From assembly GCA_017983695.1 (NCBI GenBank), contig JAGOAX010000007.1, positions 62,001-126,000 on the forward strand: DNA of 64,000 nucleotides, given 5' to 3'. Position numbers and translations under genes: made by a program. The notes below the pieces were generated by a model. The model ran no database searches, was not told the origin of the DNA, and saw nothing but the letters and a program-made list of their open reading frames with translations. Below are positions 9,639 through 19,413 of the stretch, piece by piece. Position 1 is the stretch's first letter. Every line of letters starts with the position of its first letter. The DNA is from Ferruginibacter sp. (GTDB taxonomy: Bacteria; Bacteroidota; Bacteroidia; Chitinophagales; Chitinophagaceae).

Positions 9639-10658
9639 ATGAACACCAACTCCAACATAATAGTTACCGGTGCTGCAGGCTTTATAGGAAGCTGCATGGT
9701 AAGCTATCTTAACCAGCAGGGTTTTGAAAATTTAATATTGGTAGATGAGTTTGATGAAGACGATAAAGAACTGAACCTGCTGCATAAAAAATATATGGTA
9801 AGGGTGGAAAGGGAAAATTTTTTCGACTGGATCACTAAAGAAAAAATAAAAATTGATTTTGTTTTTCACCTGGGTGCAAGAACAGATACTACTGAATTTG
9901 ATTACAGCATTCATAAGAAATTGAATGTTGAGTATTCGCAAAAGATATGGGCTTTTTGTACGCTTAATAAAATCCCGTTGGTGTATGCTTCATCGGCAGC
10001 AACTTATGGCGCCGGCGAATTTGGTTATAACGACAGCCATTACGTAATAGAAACACTGCACCCCTTAAACCCCTACGGTATTTCAAAAAACGAATTTGAT
10101 AAATGGGCTGTTCATCATGCAGAGAATGAAAACTTTTGTCCGCCATTTTGGGCAGGCCTTAAATTTTTTAATGTGTATGGCCCTAACGAATATCATAAAG
10201 CCAGGATGGCCAGTGTTATTTTTCATTCTTTTAATCAAATAAAAGAAAATGGAAAAGTAAAATTATTCCGGTCGCATAAAGAAGGTTTTAAAGATGGTGA
10301 ACAGCTTCGTGATTTTATTTATGTAAAAGATGTGATCAATGTCTGTTACTGGCTGATGCAGGAAACCAATAAAATTTCCACCAGCTCAATGAAATTATCT
10401 AATGGGCTTTATAATCTTGGTACCGGCAAAGCCAGGTCTTTTAATGATCTTGTAAAAGCAACTTTTGCAGGGATGGATAAAGAACCTATAATTGAATATA
10501 TTGATATGCCGGAAGACATCCGTGATAAATACCAATACTTTACCGAAGCATCAATGAGTAAGTTGCATCATGCCGGGTATAACCATAATTTTTATTCGCT
10601 GGAAGAAGGTGTAGGTGATTATGTACGGCATTATCTAAATAAAAATTTATACTACTAA
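9639..10658 (+). CDS. hldD: ADP-L-glycero-D-manno-heptose 6-epimerase
   Basis: Epimerises ADP-D-glycero-manno-heptose to the L form, the donor for inner-core LPS heptose. It is a Rossmann short-chain dehydrogenase: the NADP-binding GAAGFIGS is at residues 11-18, the Ser of SSAATYG near 118-124, and the catalytic YGISK (Tyr-x-x-x-Lys) at 146-150. The length, 339, is slightly above the E. coli enzyme (310). The substrate-domain segment FFNVYGPNEYHK and C-terminal DIRDKYQYFTEA are typical of HldD and separate it from generic NAD-epimerases. The start is fixed by the abutting upstream stop. proC follows after 10 bp. Confidence 0.92.
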   Translation: MNTNSNIIVTGAAGFIGSCMVSYLNQQGFENLILVDEFDEDDKELNLLHKKYMVRVERENFFDWITKEKIKIDFVFHLGARTDTTEFDYSIHKKLNVEYSQKIWAFCTLNKIPLVYASSAATYGAGEFGYNDSHYVIETLHPLNPYGISKNEFDKWAVHHAENENFCPPFWAGLKFFNVYGPNEYHKARMASVIFHSFNQIKENGKVKLFRSHKEGFKDGEQLRDFIYVKDVINVCYWLMQETNKISTSSMKLSNGLYNLGTGKARSFNDLVKATFAGMDKEPIIEYIDMPEDIRDKYQYFTEASMSKLHHAGYNHNFYSLEEGVGDYVRHYLNKNLYY

Positions 10659-10668
10659 TTTTAATGTT

Positions 10669-11514
10669 ATGGATACAAAACAAGCCAACAATAAACAGGG
10701 TGCAAAAGCCCCTTCAGGGGTTGGGGGCAAAATAGCAATAATTGGCGGAGGAAATTTAGGCACTGCCATTGCCGAAGGATTATTGACCAGTAAATTCTGT
10801 AAAGCTGCAGATATTACTATTACCAAAAGAAATATTGCAACGCTAAAGCACCTTAGCGATAAAGGCATACATGTTACAGCCAATAATAACGAAGCCGTTA
10901 AAAAAAGCGAACTGGTATTATTAGCTGTTAAACCCTTCCAGGTGGCGGAAGTAATTGCAGGGTTAAAAAAAGACCTTACTGCAAAACATGTGCTTGTGTC
11001 GGTAATTACCGGCGTATCATTAACCGACCTTGCAGAAATGGTAAAAAAGAAAATTACTCTTTTTCGTGCCATGCCCAACACCGCAATTGCCATACAGCAA
11101 AGCATGACCTGCATCAGCCATGCCAATGCCACCGATACACAAATACAATTTGTAAAACAATTGTTTGAAACGGTAGGCAAGGTTACCATGATAGAAGATA
11201 AACTGATGGATGCCGCAACCGTGTTGGGTGCTTGCGGTACTGCTTATGCCATGCGTTATATACGTGCCAATATACAGGGCGGTATCGAAATTGGTTTTAG
11301 TGCAACAATTGCAAGCCTTATTGCTGCACAAACAGTAAAAGGCGCTGCCGAATTATTATTGCAAAAAGGCAGTCACCCCGAACAGGAGATTGATAAAGTA
11401 ACCACACCTAAAGGTTGCACCATTGCCGGCCTAAATGAAATGGAACACCAGGGTTTTAGTTCATCGCTGATAAAAGGAATTGCTACGAGTTATAATAAGA
11501 TTGTGAAGGGTTAG
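10669..11514 (+). CDS. proC: Pyrroline-5-carboxylate reductase
   Basis: Last step of proline synthesis: reduces pyrroline-5-carboxylate with NAD(P)H. It has 281 residues, with the Rossmann motif IIGGGNLG at 24-31, and the C-terminal dimerisation domain includes VTTPKGCTIAGL. The first 20 residues are not conserved in the family. They contain AKAPSGVGG, which is the translation of a TTGGGGG-tailed stem-loop repeat (10708-10728), so the N-terminus has probably been lengthened by a repeat insertion that stayed in frame. No later Met lies before the Rossmann motif, so translation must begin upstream of the repeat. The stop overlaps the convergent gene at 11511 by 4 bp. Confidence 0.92.
   Translation: MDTKQANNKQGAKAPSGVGGKIAIIGGGNLGTAIAEGLLTSKFCKAADITITKRNIATLKHLSDKGIHVTANNNEAVKKSELVLLAVKPFQVAEVIAGLKKDLTAKHVLVSVITGVSLTDLAEMVKKKITLFRAMPNTAIAIQQSMTCISHANATDTQIQFVKQLFETVGKVTMIEDKLMDAATVLGACGTAYAMRYIRANIQGGIEIGFSATIASLIAAQTVKGAAELLLQKGSHPEQEIDKVTTPKGCTIAGLNEMEHQGFSSSLIKGIATSYNKIVKG
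10708..10728 (+). repeat. Stem-loop repeat inside the 5' end of proC
   Basis: CCCCTTCAGGGG palindrome followed by TTGGGGGC. It is in frame in codons 14-20 of proC, with the tail facing the conserved coding region. Confidence 0.7.
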
Positions 11515-12575
11515 TATGCTTCACCCGTTTCCATGTCAAGCTGGTAATACTTTAATTTTGCTTTGTAAGAAGTTCTTTTTTCTCCTGAATTTGTTGCTAT
11601 ATTAAAGAGTGAGGTTTTCATTACCCTATGTTTTGCTTTTCTGGTAATACTTTTGATGCCTTTAAAATAAAATGTATTGCCATCTTTTATCAATTTCGAA
11701 AATTTATCGGCTGAGTTTATGAAAATATCTTTCCCATCGCAAAACCCCCAGGCTGTTCTTTCGGGGTACTCACTTCCATTTTCCTTTACGTAGAGGAAAT
11801 CGCCTGCTTGTCCTTCTTTAAATTCAAAGTTTACAATTGAAGGATTATTTGTTTTAAATTCTTCGAAATTTTTATACGCTCCCCTTTTGTAAGCAGCGCC
11901 GTTTAATATCGGCACATCAGTATTCTTTTTATTGTAAACTAAAATATCATTAAACGATAATTTTTTTGCCCTGGCTTGTATTACTTCAAAATTAATTGTA
12001 AAGAGTTTAGTCATTGCAGTCTGTAATGCCGTTACAATAAACTCATCGGCATTTTCCGGCAATTTTTTATCCATTGTAATAAGGGAATCAAACCTGTAAA
12101 GCGGATAAAAAAAACTGTCTTTTTGCAGGTAAAATTCCATTTTTGTTACAATACCTTGTTCCCATCCATTTTCTCCTTGTCCCTGGTGGCCATTGTCAAA
12201 AAAAACTGGTGTCATCTCTTCCGACAATCTTATTTTTTTTAAAGAAATGATGAGTTTGTTTTCAGTTACATTCTCTTTACTAATTTTTAAATAACCACAA
12301 AGCCAATCTGTAAGCTCTGTTATTGCAGAATATTCAAAATTACATTTGGTTTCTTTATTGTTAAACGCAGTATGATTATATCCAAGTGAGGTGGTATCAT
12401 CTCTGTAATCAAGTAATTGCAAAGAAAGAACCCCACCTCCCAAAGATTGTTCTGCAATTTCTGGCTTCAGTTTTACTTTTATTAATGTCCCGGCTTTTAA
12501 AACCCCGGTTTCTATTTGTGCAGAAACCTGTTTGGAAAGAAAAGAAATTACGATCAAAACATATATTCTTGTCAT
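11511..12575 (-). CDS. Secreted hypothetical protein
   Basis: A 354-residue protein from MTRIYVLIVISF, with a signal peptide ending at VSAQ. The start at 12575 is preferred because the eight residues before it, from 12599, are polar and would bury the signal peptide. The body is mixed alpha/beta without repeats or catalytic motifs that I recognise. It includes a GDFLYVKENGSEYPERTAWGF region and a FKGIKSITRK region. Such proteins are common in Chitinophagaceae and lack names. It converges on proC with a 4-bp overlap and diverges from pyrG, so it is transcribed alone. Confidence 0.6.
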   Translation of the reverse strand: MTRIYVLIVISFLSKQVSAQIETGVLKAGTLIKVKLKPEIAEQSLGGGVLSLQLLDYRDDTTSLGYNHTAFNNKETKCNFEYSAITELTDWLCGYLKISKENVTENKLIISLKKIRLSEEMTPVFFDNGHQGQGENGWEQGIVTKMEFYLQKDSFFYPLYRFDSLITMDKKLPENADEFIVTALQTAMTKLFTINFEVIQARAKKLSFNDILVYNKKNTDVPILNGAAYKRGAYKNFEEFKTNNPSIVNFEFKEGQAGDFLYVKENGSEYPERTAWGFCDGKDIFINSADKFSKLIKDGNTFYFKGIKSITRKAKHRVMKTSLFNIATNSGEKRTSYKAKLKYYQLDMETGEAY

Positions 12576-14517
<1,942 letters not shown>

Positions 14518-14518
<1 letters not shown>

Positions 14519-14538
14519 CCCCTATCCCCTAAAGGGGA
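14518..14538 (-). repeat. Stem-loop repeat abutting the pyrG stop
   Basis: On the minus strand TCCCCTTTAGGGG is followed by ATAGGGGC. The tail end touches and overlaps the last base of the pyrG TAG stop codon. Confidence 0.8.
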
Positions 14539-14767
14539 AAATGGAGAGGATTGATGCGATTATTTTTTTGGACAAACTTTTTCGGCAATATTGAACATCG
14601 TTGTAAATATGATTTTGTTGTTTTTTGCTTTTAATAAAAGCAAAAAACAATCTCACTTGTACGGCATACCTTTATTGAACGCCTTCAGTACAAAACAATT
14701 TTTTTAATTTATTCAGTTTACAGCTTGAAAAATAATTTCCCCTTAAAATATTATTCTGCTCAAAGTT
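14539..14767. other. Intergenic region with a 33-nt palindrome
   Basis: Between two repeat copies. TTGTTTTTTGCTTTTA (14618-14633) and its exact reverse complement (14635-14650) flank one base, giving a 16-bp stem. It lacks a following T-tract. A TTGTAC/GTACAA inverted repeat begins at 14657. No ORF of substance is present. Confidence 0.6.
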
Positions 14768-14797
14768 CTCCGCCAACTGGCGGAGGATTTAGGGGGC
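14768..14797 (+). repeat. Stem-loop repeat before the TrmH-family gene
   Basis: CTCCGCCA-AC-TGGCGGAG palindrome followed by GATTTAGGGGGC, ending 11 bases before the ATG at 14809. Translated in the open frame it would give PPTGGGFRG, a spurious extension. Confidence 0.75.
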
Positions 14798-14808
14798 TTA
14801 AACTTTCA

Positions 14809-15324
14809 ATGGACGATCTCAACCGTAAATCGGTGGAGGAATTTAAGCGGTCTGAAAAAACTCCTGTAATTGCCGTGCTGGAAAATATCCGCAGCGCTTA
14901 TAATGTGGGCAGTGTGTTTCGTACCGCAGATGCTTTTTTACTGGAAGCTATTTACATTACTGGCTACACTTGTATTCCACCACATAAAGAAATAAAAAAA
15001 ACAGCTTTAGGCGCAGAAGAAACGGTAGACTGGAAACATTTTACCAATGCCTCCGAGGCTATTATATCGTTAAAACAAAACGGCTATAAAGTGTATGCTG
15101 TAGAGCAGGCCATCAACAGTATTTCTTTAGAAAAACTGGCGGCCGCAGCTGATGAAAAACTGGCTTTTATCTTTGGCAACGAAGTTTCCGGGGTGGAGCA
15201 AAGTACTATTGAACAATGCGATGGCTGTATTGAAATTCCCCAGCTGGGCATGAAACATTCTTTAAATATTGCCACCGCTGCAGGTGTGGTGTTATGGGAA
15301 ATTGTGAGGGAAAGAATTTCTTGA
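14809..15324 (+). CDS. TrmH/SpoU-family RNA 2'-O-methyltransferase
   Basis: SAM-dependent 2'-O-ribose methyltransferase of tRNA or rRNA with a SPOUT trefoil knot. It has 171 residues. Motif 1 NVGSVFRTADA is at 32-42. The SAM-binding knot shows GNEVSGV and then IPQLGMKHSLNIATAAGV near the C-terminus. The short single-domain form resembles TrmH/TrmL, and the target nucleotide cannot be told from sequence. The open frame starts 28 codons earlier, at 14725, but that extension is the translation of a repeat element, so I use the ATG at 14809, which follows the repeat's TTAGGGGG tail. The prenyltransferase gene follows after 21 bp. Confidence 0.88.
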   Translation: MDDLNRKSVEEFKRSEKTPVIAVLENIRSAYNVGSVFRTADAFLLEAIYITGYTCIPPHKEIKKTALGAEETVDWKHFTNASEAIISLKQNGYKVYAVEQAINSISLEKLAAAADEKLAFIFGNEVSGVEQSTIEQCDGCIEIPQLGMKHSLNIATAAGVVLWEIVRERIS

Positions 15325-15347
15325 ATTATAAATTATGAATTATAAAT
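15323..15347 (+). repeat. AT-rich 11-bp direct repeat before the ubiA-like gene
   Basis: GAATTATAAAT occurs at 15323-15333 and again at 15337-15347, the second copy running into the ATG at 15346. Confidence 0.5.
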
Positions 15348-16311
15348 GTCTTCAATAAAAAAATACCTTTCACTCGTAAAATTTTCACATACCATTTTTG
15401 CAATGCCTTTTGCGTTGATTGGATTTTTTTTAGGAATAACTTCATTTGGTTACTGGAATAGCTTTTACGATCAAAAAAATTATGAATTGTTTTCATTTAG
15501 TAATATTGAATCGAAAATTAAATTCTCAAATTATTTTGAATTTTATCCAAAATCAATTGAAGAATTTTTAATACGATTTGCTCTCGTTATCCTCTGCATG
15601 ATCTTTGCCCGTTCTGCCGCCATGGCCTTTAACCGCTGGTTAGATGCTAAATACGATGCACTTAATCCACGTACAGCAGTAAGAGAAATACCGGCAGGTA
15701 TAATACAGCCCAACAATGCATTGTTATTTACAATCATTAACTGTGTTCTATTCATCACCTGCACTTTCTTTATCAACAGGCTTTGTTTTTATTTATCGCC
15801 GGTAGCGCTTTTTGTAATTTTATTTTACAGTTATACCAAACGTTTTACTGCACTATGCCATTTGGTTTTAGGTGTTGGGTTAAGCCTTGCTCCTATTGGT
15901 GCATACATTGCTGTAACGGGTCAATTCAATTTGCTGCCCATTCTTTTTTCATTTGCTGTTTTATTCTGGGTAAGTGGTTTTGATATTATCTATGCATTAC
16001 AGGACGAAGATTTTGATAAACAACATCAATTGCATTCTATTCCCTCTGCCGTAGGCAAAACAAAAGCTTTACGCATTTCCGAATTACTACACCTGCTTGC
16101 TGCATCCTGTATAATGTATGCAGGTATTTACGGGCAGTTTGGTATTTTGTATTGGTGTGGCGTGGCTGTTTTTATTGGCTTATTGATCTATCAGCATATC
16201 TTAGTAAAACCAAATGATTTAAGCAAAGTAAATATGGCGTTCTTTACTACCAATGGCATTGCATCGGTTGTTTTCGCCATCTTTGTAATACTGGATTTAT
16301 TTTTATCATAA
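15346..16311 (+). CDS. ubiA: UbiA-family prenyltransferase
   Basis: Integral membrane aromatic prenyltransferase of the UbiA superfamily, probably in menaquinone synthesis. It has 321 residues and about 8-9 helices. The first prenyl-diphosphate/Mg motif NRWLDAKYD and the second DIIYALQDEDFD are both intact. The family includes 4-hydroxybenzoate octaprenyltransferase and MqnP of the futalosine route; Bacteroidota lack ubiquinone, so MqnP-like activity is plausible but not shown. Oddity: about 35 AT-rich, Asn/Phe/Lys-rich residues (roughly 36-72) separate helix 1 from the helix that leads into FARSAAMAFNRW, where relatives have a short loop. This explains the excess over the usual 285-295 residues. 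Confidence 0.85.
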   Translation: MSSIKKYLSLVKFSHTIFAMPFALIGFFLGITSFGYWNSFYDQKNYELFSFSNIESKIKFSNYFEFYPKSIEEFLIRFALVILCMIFARSAAMAFNRWLDAKYDALNPRTAVREIPAGIIQPNNALLFTIINCVLFITCTFFINRLCFYLSPVALFVILFYSYTKRFTALCHLVLGVGLSLAPIGAYIAVTGQFNLLPILFSFAVLFWVSGFDIIYALQDEDFDKQHQLHSIPSAVGKTKALRISELLHLLAASCIMYAGIYGQFGILYWCGVAVFIGLLIYQHILVKPNDLSKVNMAFFTTNGIASVVFAIFVILDLFLS

Positions 16312-16323
16312 AAAATCGATAAT

Positions 16324-16347
16324 TCCCCCTTTAGGGGGTTAGGGGGT
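16324..16347 (+). repeat. Stem-loop repeat abutting the ruvX start codon
   Basis: CCCCCTTTAGGGGG palindrome followed by TTAGGGGGT, immediately before the ATG at 16348. The AGGGGG lies where a Shine-Dalgarno would be. Confidence 0.8.
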
Positions 16348-16761
16348 ATGGCAAGAATATTAGCAATAGACTACGGCGGTAAACGCACCGGCCTGGCAGT
16401 AACCGATCCATTACAGATTATTGCCACTGGGTTAACTACTATCGACTCCAAAGAACTCATTCCATTTTTAAAAAAATATTTTTCTACCGAGCAGGTAGAG
16501 CTCATTATTATTGGGATGCCCTTAAACTGGGATGAAACCGATACCCACGGAACTCCCCTGGTAAAAGCTGCTATAAAAAAACTGCAAAAAGAATTCCCGG
16601 CTATGCCCCTTAAAACTGTTGATGAACGTTACACTTCAAAAATGGCAAAAGATGCCATGCTGGAAATGGGCATGAAGAAAAAAGACCGGCGGGTAAAAAG
16701 CAATGTTGATCTTATTGCCGCCACCATAATACTGCAGGAGTATTTGCAATCTGTACAATAA
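16348..16761 (+). CDS. ruvX: YqgF/RuvX family putative Holliday junction resolvase
   Basis: A 137-residue RNase H-fold protein of the YqgF family, implicated in Holliday-junction resolution or in 16S rRNA 5' maturation. N-terminal AIDYGGKRTGLA (residues 6-17) carries the first acidic residue of the active site. The middle has IIIGMPLNW, followed by the VDERYTSKMA segment, and the C-terminal VDLIAATIILQEYL carries the last acidic residue. Length and motifs are complete. A stem-loop repeat sits directly on the start codon, so its G-rich tail is the only plausible ribosome-binding element. def follows after 68 bp with its own -7-like element. Confidence 0.9.
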   Translation: MARILAIDYGGKRTGLAVTDPLQIIATGLTTIDSKELIPFLKKYFSTEQVELIIIGMPLNWDETDTHGTPLVKAAIKKLQKEFPAMPLKTVDERYTSKMAKDAMLEMGMKKKDRRVKSNVDLIAATIILQEYLQSVQ

Positions 16762-16799
16762 TTGTGTAACCGTAAACTGGTTACTTTGTTGATTTCAGT

Positions 16800-16807
16800 T
16801 AATTTTG
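16800..16807 (+). promoter_or_regulatory. Putative -7 element of def
   Basis: TAATTTTG, a match to TAnnTTTG, 23 bp before the def ATG. No convincing -33 box at the expected 19-base spacing. Confidence 0.35.
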
Positions 16808-16829
16808 CAGCTAACATTTAAGCATTTTC

Positions 16830-17408
16830 ATGATTTTACCGATTGTAGCCTACGGCGCTCCTGTTTTAAGAAAGGTTTGCAGCGATATTGAGGCGGATTA
16901 TCCCAGCCTGGATAAATTAATTGCCGATATGTGGGAAACCATGTACAACAGTAATGGTGTGGGTTTGGCTGCACCGCAGATTAACGTACCCGTCCGTTTA
17001 TTTGTAATGGACAGCGAACAGATATTTGCCAATAAAGATGAGGATGAAGAATTAAACTATCCTGATGAGCCGGGTTATAAAGGTGTTTTTATTAATGCAC
17101 ATATTAAAGCATTAAATGGTGAGCCCTGGAGTTACAATGAGGGCTGCCTGAGCATACCAAAAATAAGGGAAGATGTTAACCGTGAAGAAGAAGTAACACT
17201 GGAATATGATGATGAAAATTTTACCCATCATGTAAAAACCTTTAATGGTATTACTGCCCGTGTTATTCTGCATGAATACGACCATATTGACGGAAAATTA
17301 TTTATTGATCATATCAGGCCTTTGAAAAGAAAATTACTGCAGGGTAAACTCAACGATATATCCAAAGGAAAAATAAAAGTGGATTACCGAATGGTTTTTC
17401 CTAAATAA
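16830..17408 (+). CDS. def: Peptide deformylase
   Basis: Removes the formyl group from nascent N-terminal methionine. It is an Fe/Zn metalloenzyme of 192 residues. The three family motifs are intact: GVGLAAPQ at 43-50, EGCLSIP near 104-110 with the metal-binding Cys, and HEYDH at 148-152 with the two His ligands and the catalytic Glu. An acidic insertion (NKDEDEELNYPDEPG, about residues 70-84) lies between motifs 1 and 2, as seen in type-2-like forms of Bacteroidota. It stands 30 bp ahead of a secreted hypothetical gene on the same strand. Confidence 0.94.
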   Translation: MILPIVAYGAPVLRKVCSDIEADYPSLDKLIADMWETMYNSNGVGLAAPQINVPVRLFVMDSEQIFANKDEDEELNYPDEPGYKGVFINAHIKALNGEPWSYNEGCLSIPKIREDVNREEEVTLEYDDENFTHHVKTFNGITARVILHEYDHIDGKLFIDHIRPLKRKLLQGKLNDISKGKIKVDYRMVFPK

Positions 17409-17438
17409 GTTTTAATAAATCAGCTTTATCTTGCAGGC

Positions 17439-18365
17439 ATGAAACACTTCATGCCTGTTTTTATTTGTATGCTGTTTGCTGTACCTGTTACTGCACAGCA
17501 ACAAAACGACAGTATAATAATGGTAGGCAAAAAAACCATTACCCTTAGTGAAGTGGTACTGAATAATAAATTAAACATCCCCGCCTTTATTGAACGCATA
17601 AAAAACGATACCAGTTTTTACAAAGCCTTTCGCAACCTGCGCATATTACAATTCAGTGCTATTAACGATATCCGCATTAACAACAGCGATGGTGAAGCTA
17701 AAGCCAGTTTATACAGCAAAACAAAACAGCTGCGTAGTAAAAATTGCCGCAGCATGCAAATACTCGAAGAAAAAGTGACTGGAGATTTTTATACGGATGA
17801 ACGTAATTATAATTATTATACAGCACAAATGTATGCGTCACTTTTTTTTACCAAAGATTCTGTTTGTGGCGAGGATAATATTGTATTGGGAAGAGAATTT
17901 AGTACATCAGGAAAAAGCGGCATGGAAAAACATAAGGAACAATTAAAAAAACTCTTCTTTAATCCCGGAAAAAAAATAAACGGCATACCCTTCATCAGCA
18001 ATAAAACTGCAATTTTTGATGATGACATGGGTGATAAATATGACATGAATATTGATATGGACATTCATAACAATACCAATTGCTACATTTTTAAACAAAC
18101 CGTAAAGCCAGAAAATAAAGGTGATGTGGTAATTGATGAAATGACCACCTGGTTTGATGATAAAACCTATGAAGTGCTGGCAAGAAATTACAGCCTTAGT
18201 TACGATGCCGGGGTTTACGATTTTAAAGTGCAGATGGAAGTGGAGCTTACAAAATTTGACAAATACTTAGTACCCTCATTGATACGTTATACCGGTAACT
18301 GGAAAGCCATTTTTAAATCAAGGGAAAGAGGGGTATTTACCGCCACGCTTTTTGATTTTAAATAA
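17439..18365 (+). CDS. Secreted hypothetical protein
   Basis: A 308-residue protein with a signal peptide ending at VTAQQ (residue 20). It shows KKTITLSEVVLNNKLNIPAFIERIKNDTSFYKAFRNLR near the N-terminus and an acidic DDDMGDKYDMNIDMD segment in mid-protein. The second half alternates beta-strand-like stretches (MTTWFDDKTYEVLARNYSLSY). No enzyme motif is visible. It resembles the lineage-wide secreted proteins of Chitinophagaceae that carry no name. The following gene, also secreted, starts 45 bp later on the same strand. Confidence 0.55.
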   Translation: MKHFMPVFICMLFAVPVTAQQQNDSIIMVGKKTITLSEVVLNNKLNIPAFIERIKNDTSFYKAFRNLRILQFSAINDIRINNSDGEAKASLYSKTKQLRSKNCRSMQILEEKVTGDFYTDERNYNYYTAQMYASLFFTKDSVCGEDNIVLGREFSTSGKSGMEKHKEQLKKLFFNPGKKINGIPFISNKTAIFDDDMGDKYDMNIDMDIHNNTNCYIFKQTVKPENKGDVVIDEMTTWFDDKTYEVLARNYSLSYDAGVYDFKVQMEVELTKFDKYLVPSLIRYTGNWKAIFKSRERGVFTATLFDFK

Positions 18366-18410
18366 AACACTTTCGGTAATTATTAACGTTTAGATATTTA
18401 ATTTTAGCAA

Positions 18411-19379
18411 ATGAATTATTTTTTAAAGAAGATATTACCCTTTGCATTGATTTGCATTACCCTGCCTGCTATTGCACAAAAAGCCGGACGGGATTTTAAA
18501 GCTATTGACGAATTTGTAAAAAAACTGGGAACGCTCGATAGCATGAATATGGGAACCATCAGTAACCTGTTAACCAAAAATTACGAAGATAAAACGGATA
18601 AGGCCCGTGCCATATTCGACTGGATTGCGTATAATATAAGTTACGATTACAAAGTTGCCAGGAGTGGCGGCACAGAAAAAAACTCTTCGACCGAAGTATT
18701 ATTATACCGAAAAGGTACAAGTGCTGGTTATGCCAACCTTTTCCAGGATATGTGCAGCAGCGCAGGCATACGCTGCCTTACTGTTGATGGTTTTGTAAAG
18801 AATAATATAGAACAAATCAACGATAAAAAAATAGAGATCAATCATACCTGGGCGGTGGTGCAATTAGGCCTAAGCCCCGAAGCCTGGTATTATGTTGATG
18901 CCTGCTGGGGCAGTGGCTATACCGATGCTGATTTTAAAAGTTTTACAAAAGCCTTTAACCCCGATTATTTTTTTGCAGACCTTACCCTTTTTAACTGGCA
19001 ACATTATCCTGATAATATAGCCTGGTATTTAGGTCCGGGCAGGCTAAAAAACAAAGCTGATTTCTTAAACCTCCCTATAATTAAGTCTGCAGCTTATGAG
19101 TTTGGATTAAAGAAATTTACACCAAACGATGGTGCTGTTAAAGCAAAGACAGGTAAGCCGCTTTATTTCAGTTATCAATTAAATACCAATGCTGATATAT
19201 CTAAAGTAGCACTTGTAATAAGCGATGGAAAAAGTAAAAAAACGAAGGACATGGATTTTGTATTCAGCAATAACATCCTTTCTTTTTCTTATAAATTTGA
19301 AGACGAAGACAGCTTTCCGGTTACTGTTTTAGTAAATGGTAAAGAATTAATGACCTATGCTGTTGAAGTGGAGGAATAA
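18411..19379 (+). CDS. Secreted transglutaminase-fold protein with Ser at the Cys site
   Basis: A 322-residue protein with a signal peptide (cleavage after AIAQ). Residues about 45-180 match the transglutaminase-like cysteine-protease fold: FDWIAYNISYD, then KGTSAGYANLFQDMCSSAGI, then NHTWAVVQL with His145, and YYVDACWG with Asp163. In active members the nucleophile Cys precedes the x-GYA motif; here that position is Ser104 (codon AGT), so classical thiol catalysis is not expected. The C-terminal about 100 residues form a beta-rich domain starting around YFSYQLNTNADI. The role is unknown; homologous pseudoenzymes often bind rather than cleave. A terminator follows. Confidence 0.7.
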   Translation: MNYFLKKILPFALICITLPAIAQKAGRDFKAIDEFVKKLGTLDSMNMGTISNLLTKNYEDKTDKARAIFDWIAYNISYDYKVARSGGTEKNSSTEVLLYRKGTSAGYANLFQDMCSSAGIRCLTVDGFVKNNIEQINDKKIEINHTWAVVQLGLSPEAWYYVDACWGSGYTDADFKSFTKAFNPDYFFADLTLFNWQHYPDNIAWYLGPGRLKNKADFLNLPIIKSAAYEFGLKKFTPNDGAVKAKTGKPLYFSYQLNTNADISKVALVISDGKSKKTKDMDFVFSNNILSFSYKFEDEDSFPVTVLVNGKELMTYAVEVEE

Positions 19380-19408
19380 AAAAACCTCAACTTTTGGTTG
19401 AGGTTTTT
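19380..19408. terminator. Bidirectional terminator
   Basis: AAAAACCTCAAC, loop, GTTGAGGTTTTT, between the convergent transglutaminase-like and DsbA-like genes. It starts directly after the TAA at 19377-19379. Confidence 0.85.
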
Positions 19409-19413
19409 ATAAT

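Noticed and set aside
14725..14808. 28-residue N-terminal extension of the TrmH-like protein
   Set aside because: It translates a stem-loop repeat; the family start is at 14809.
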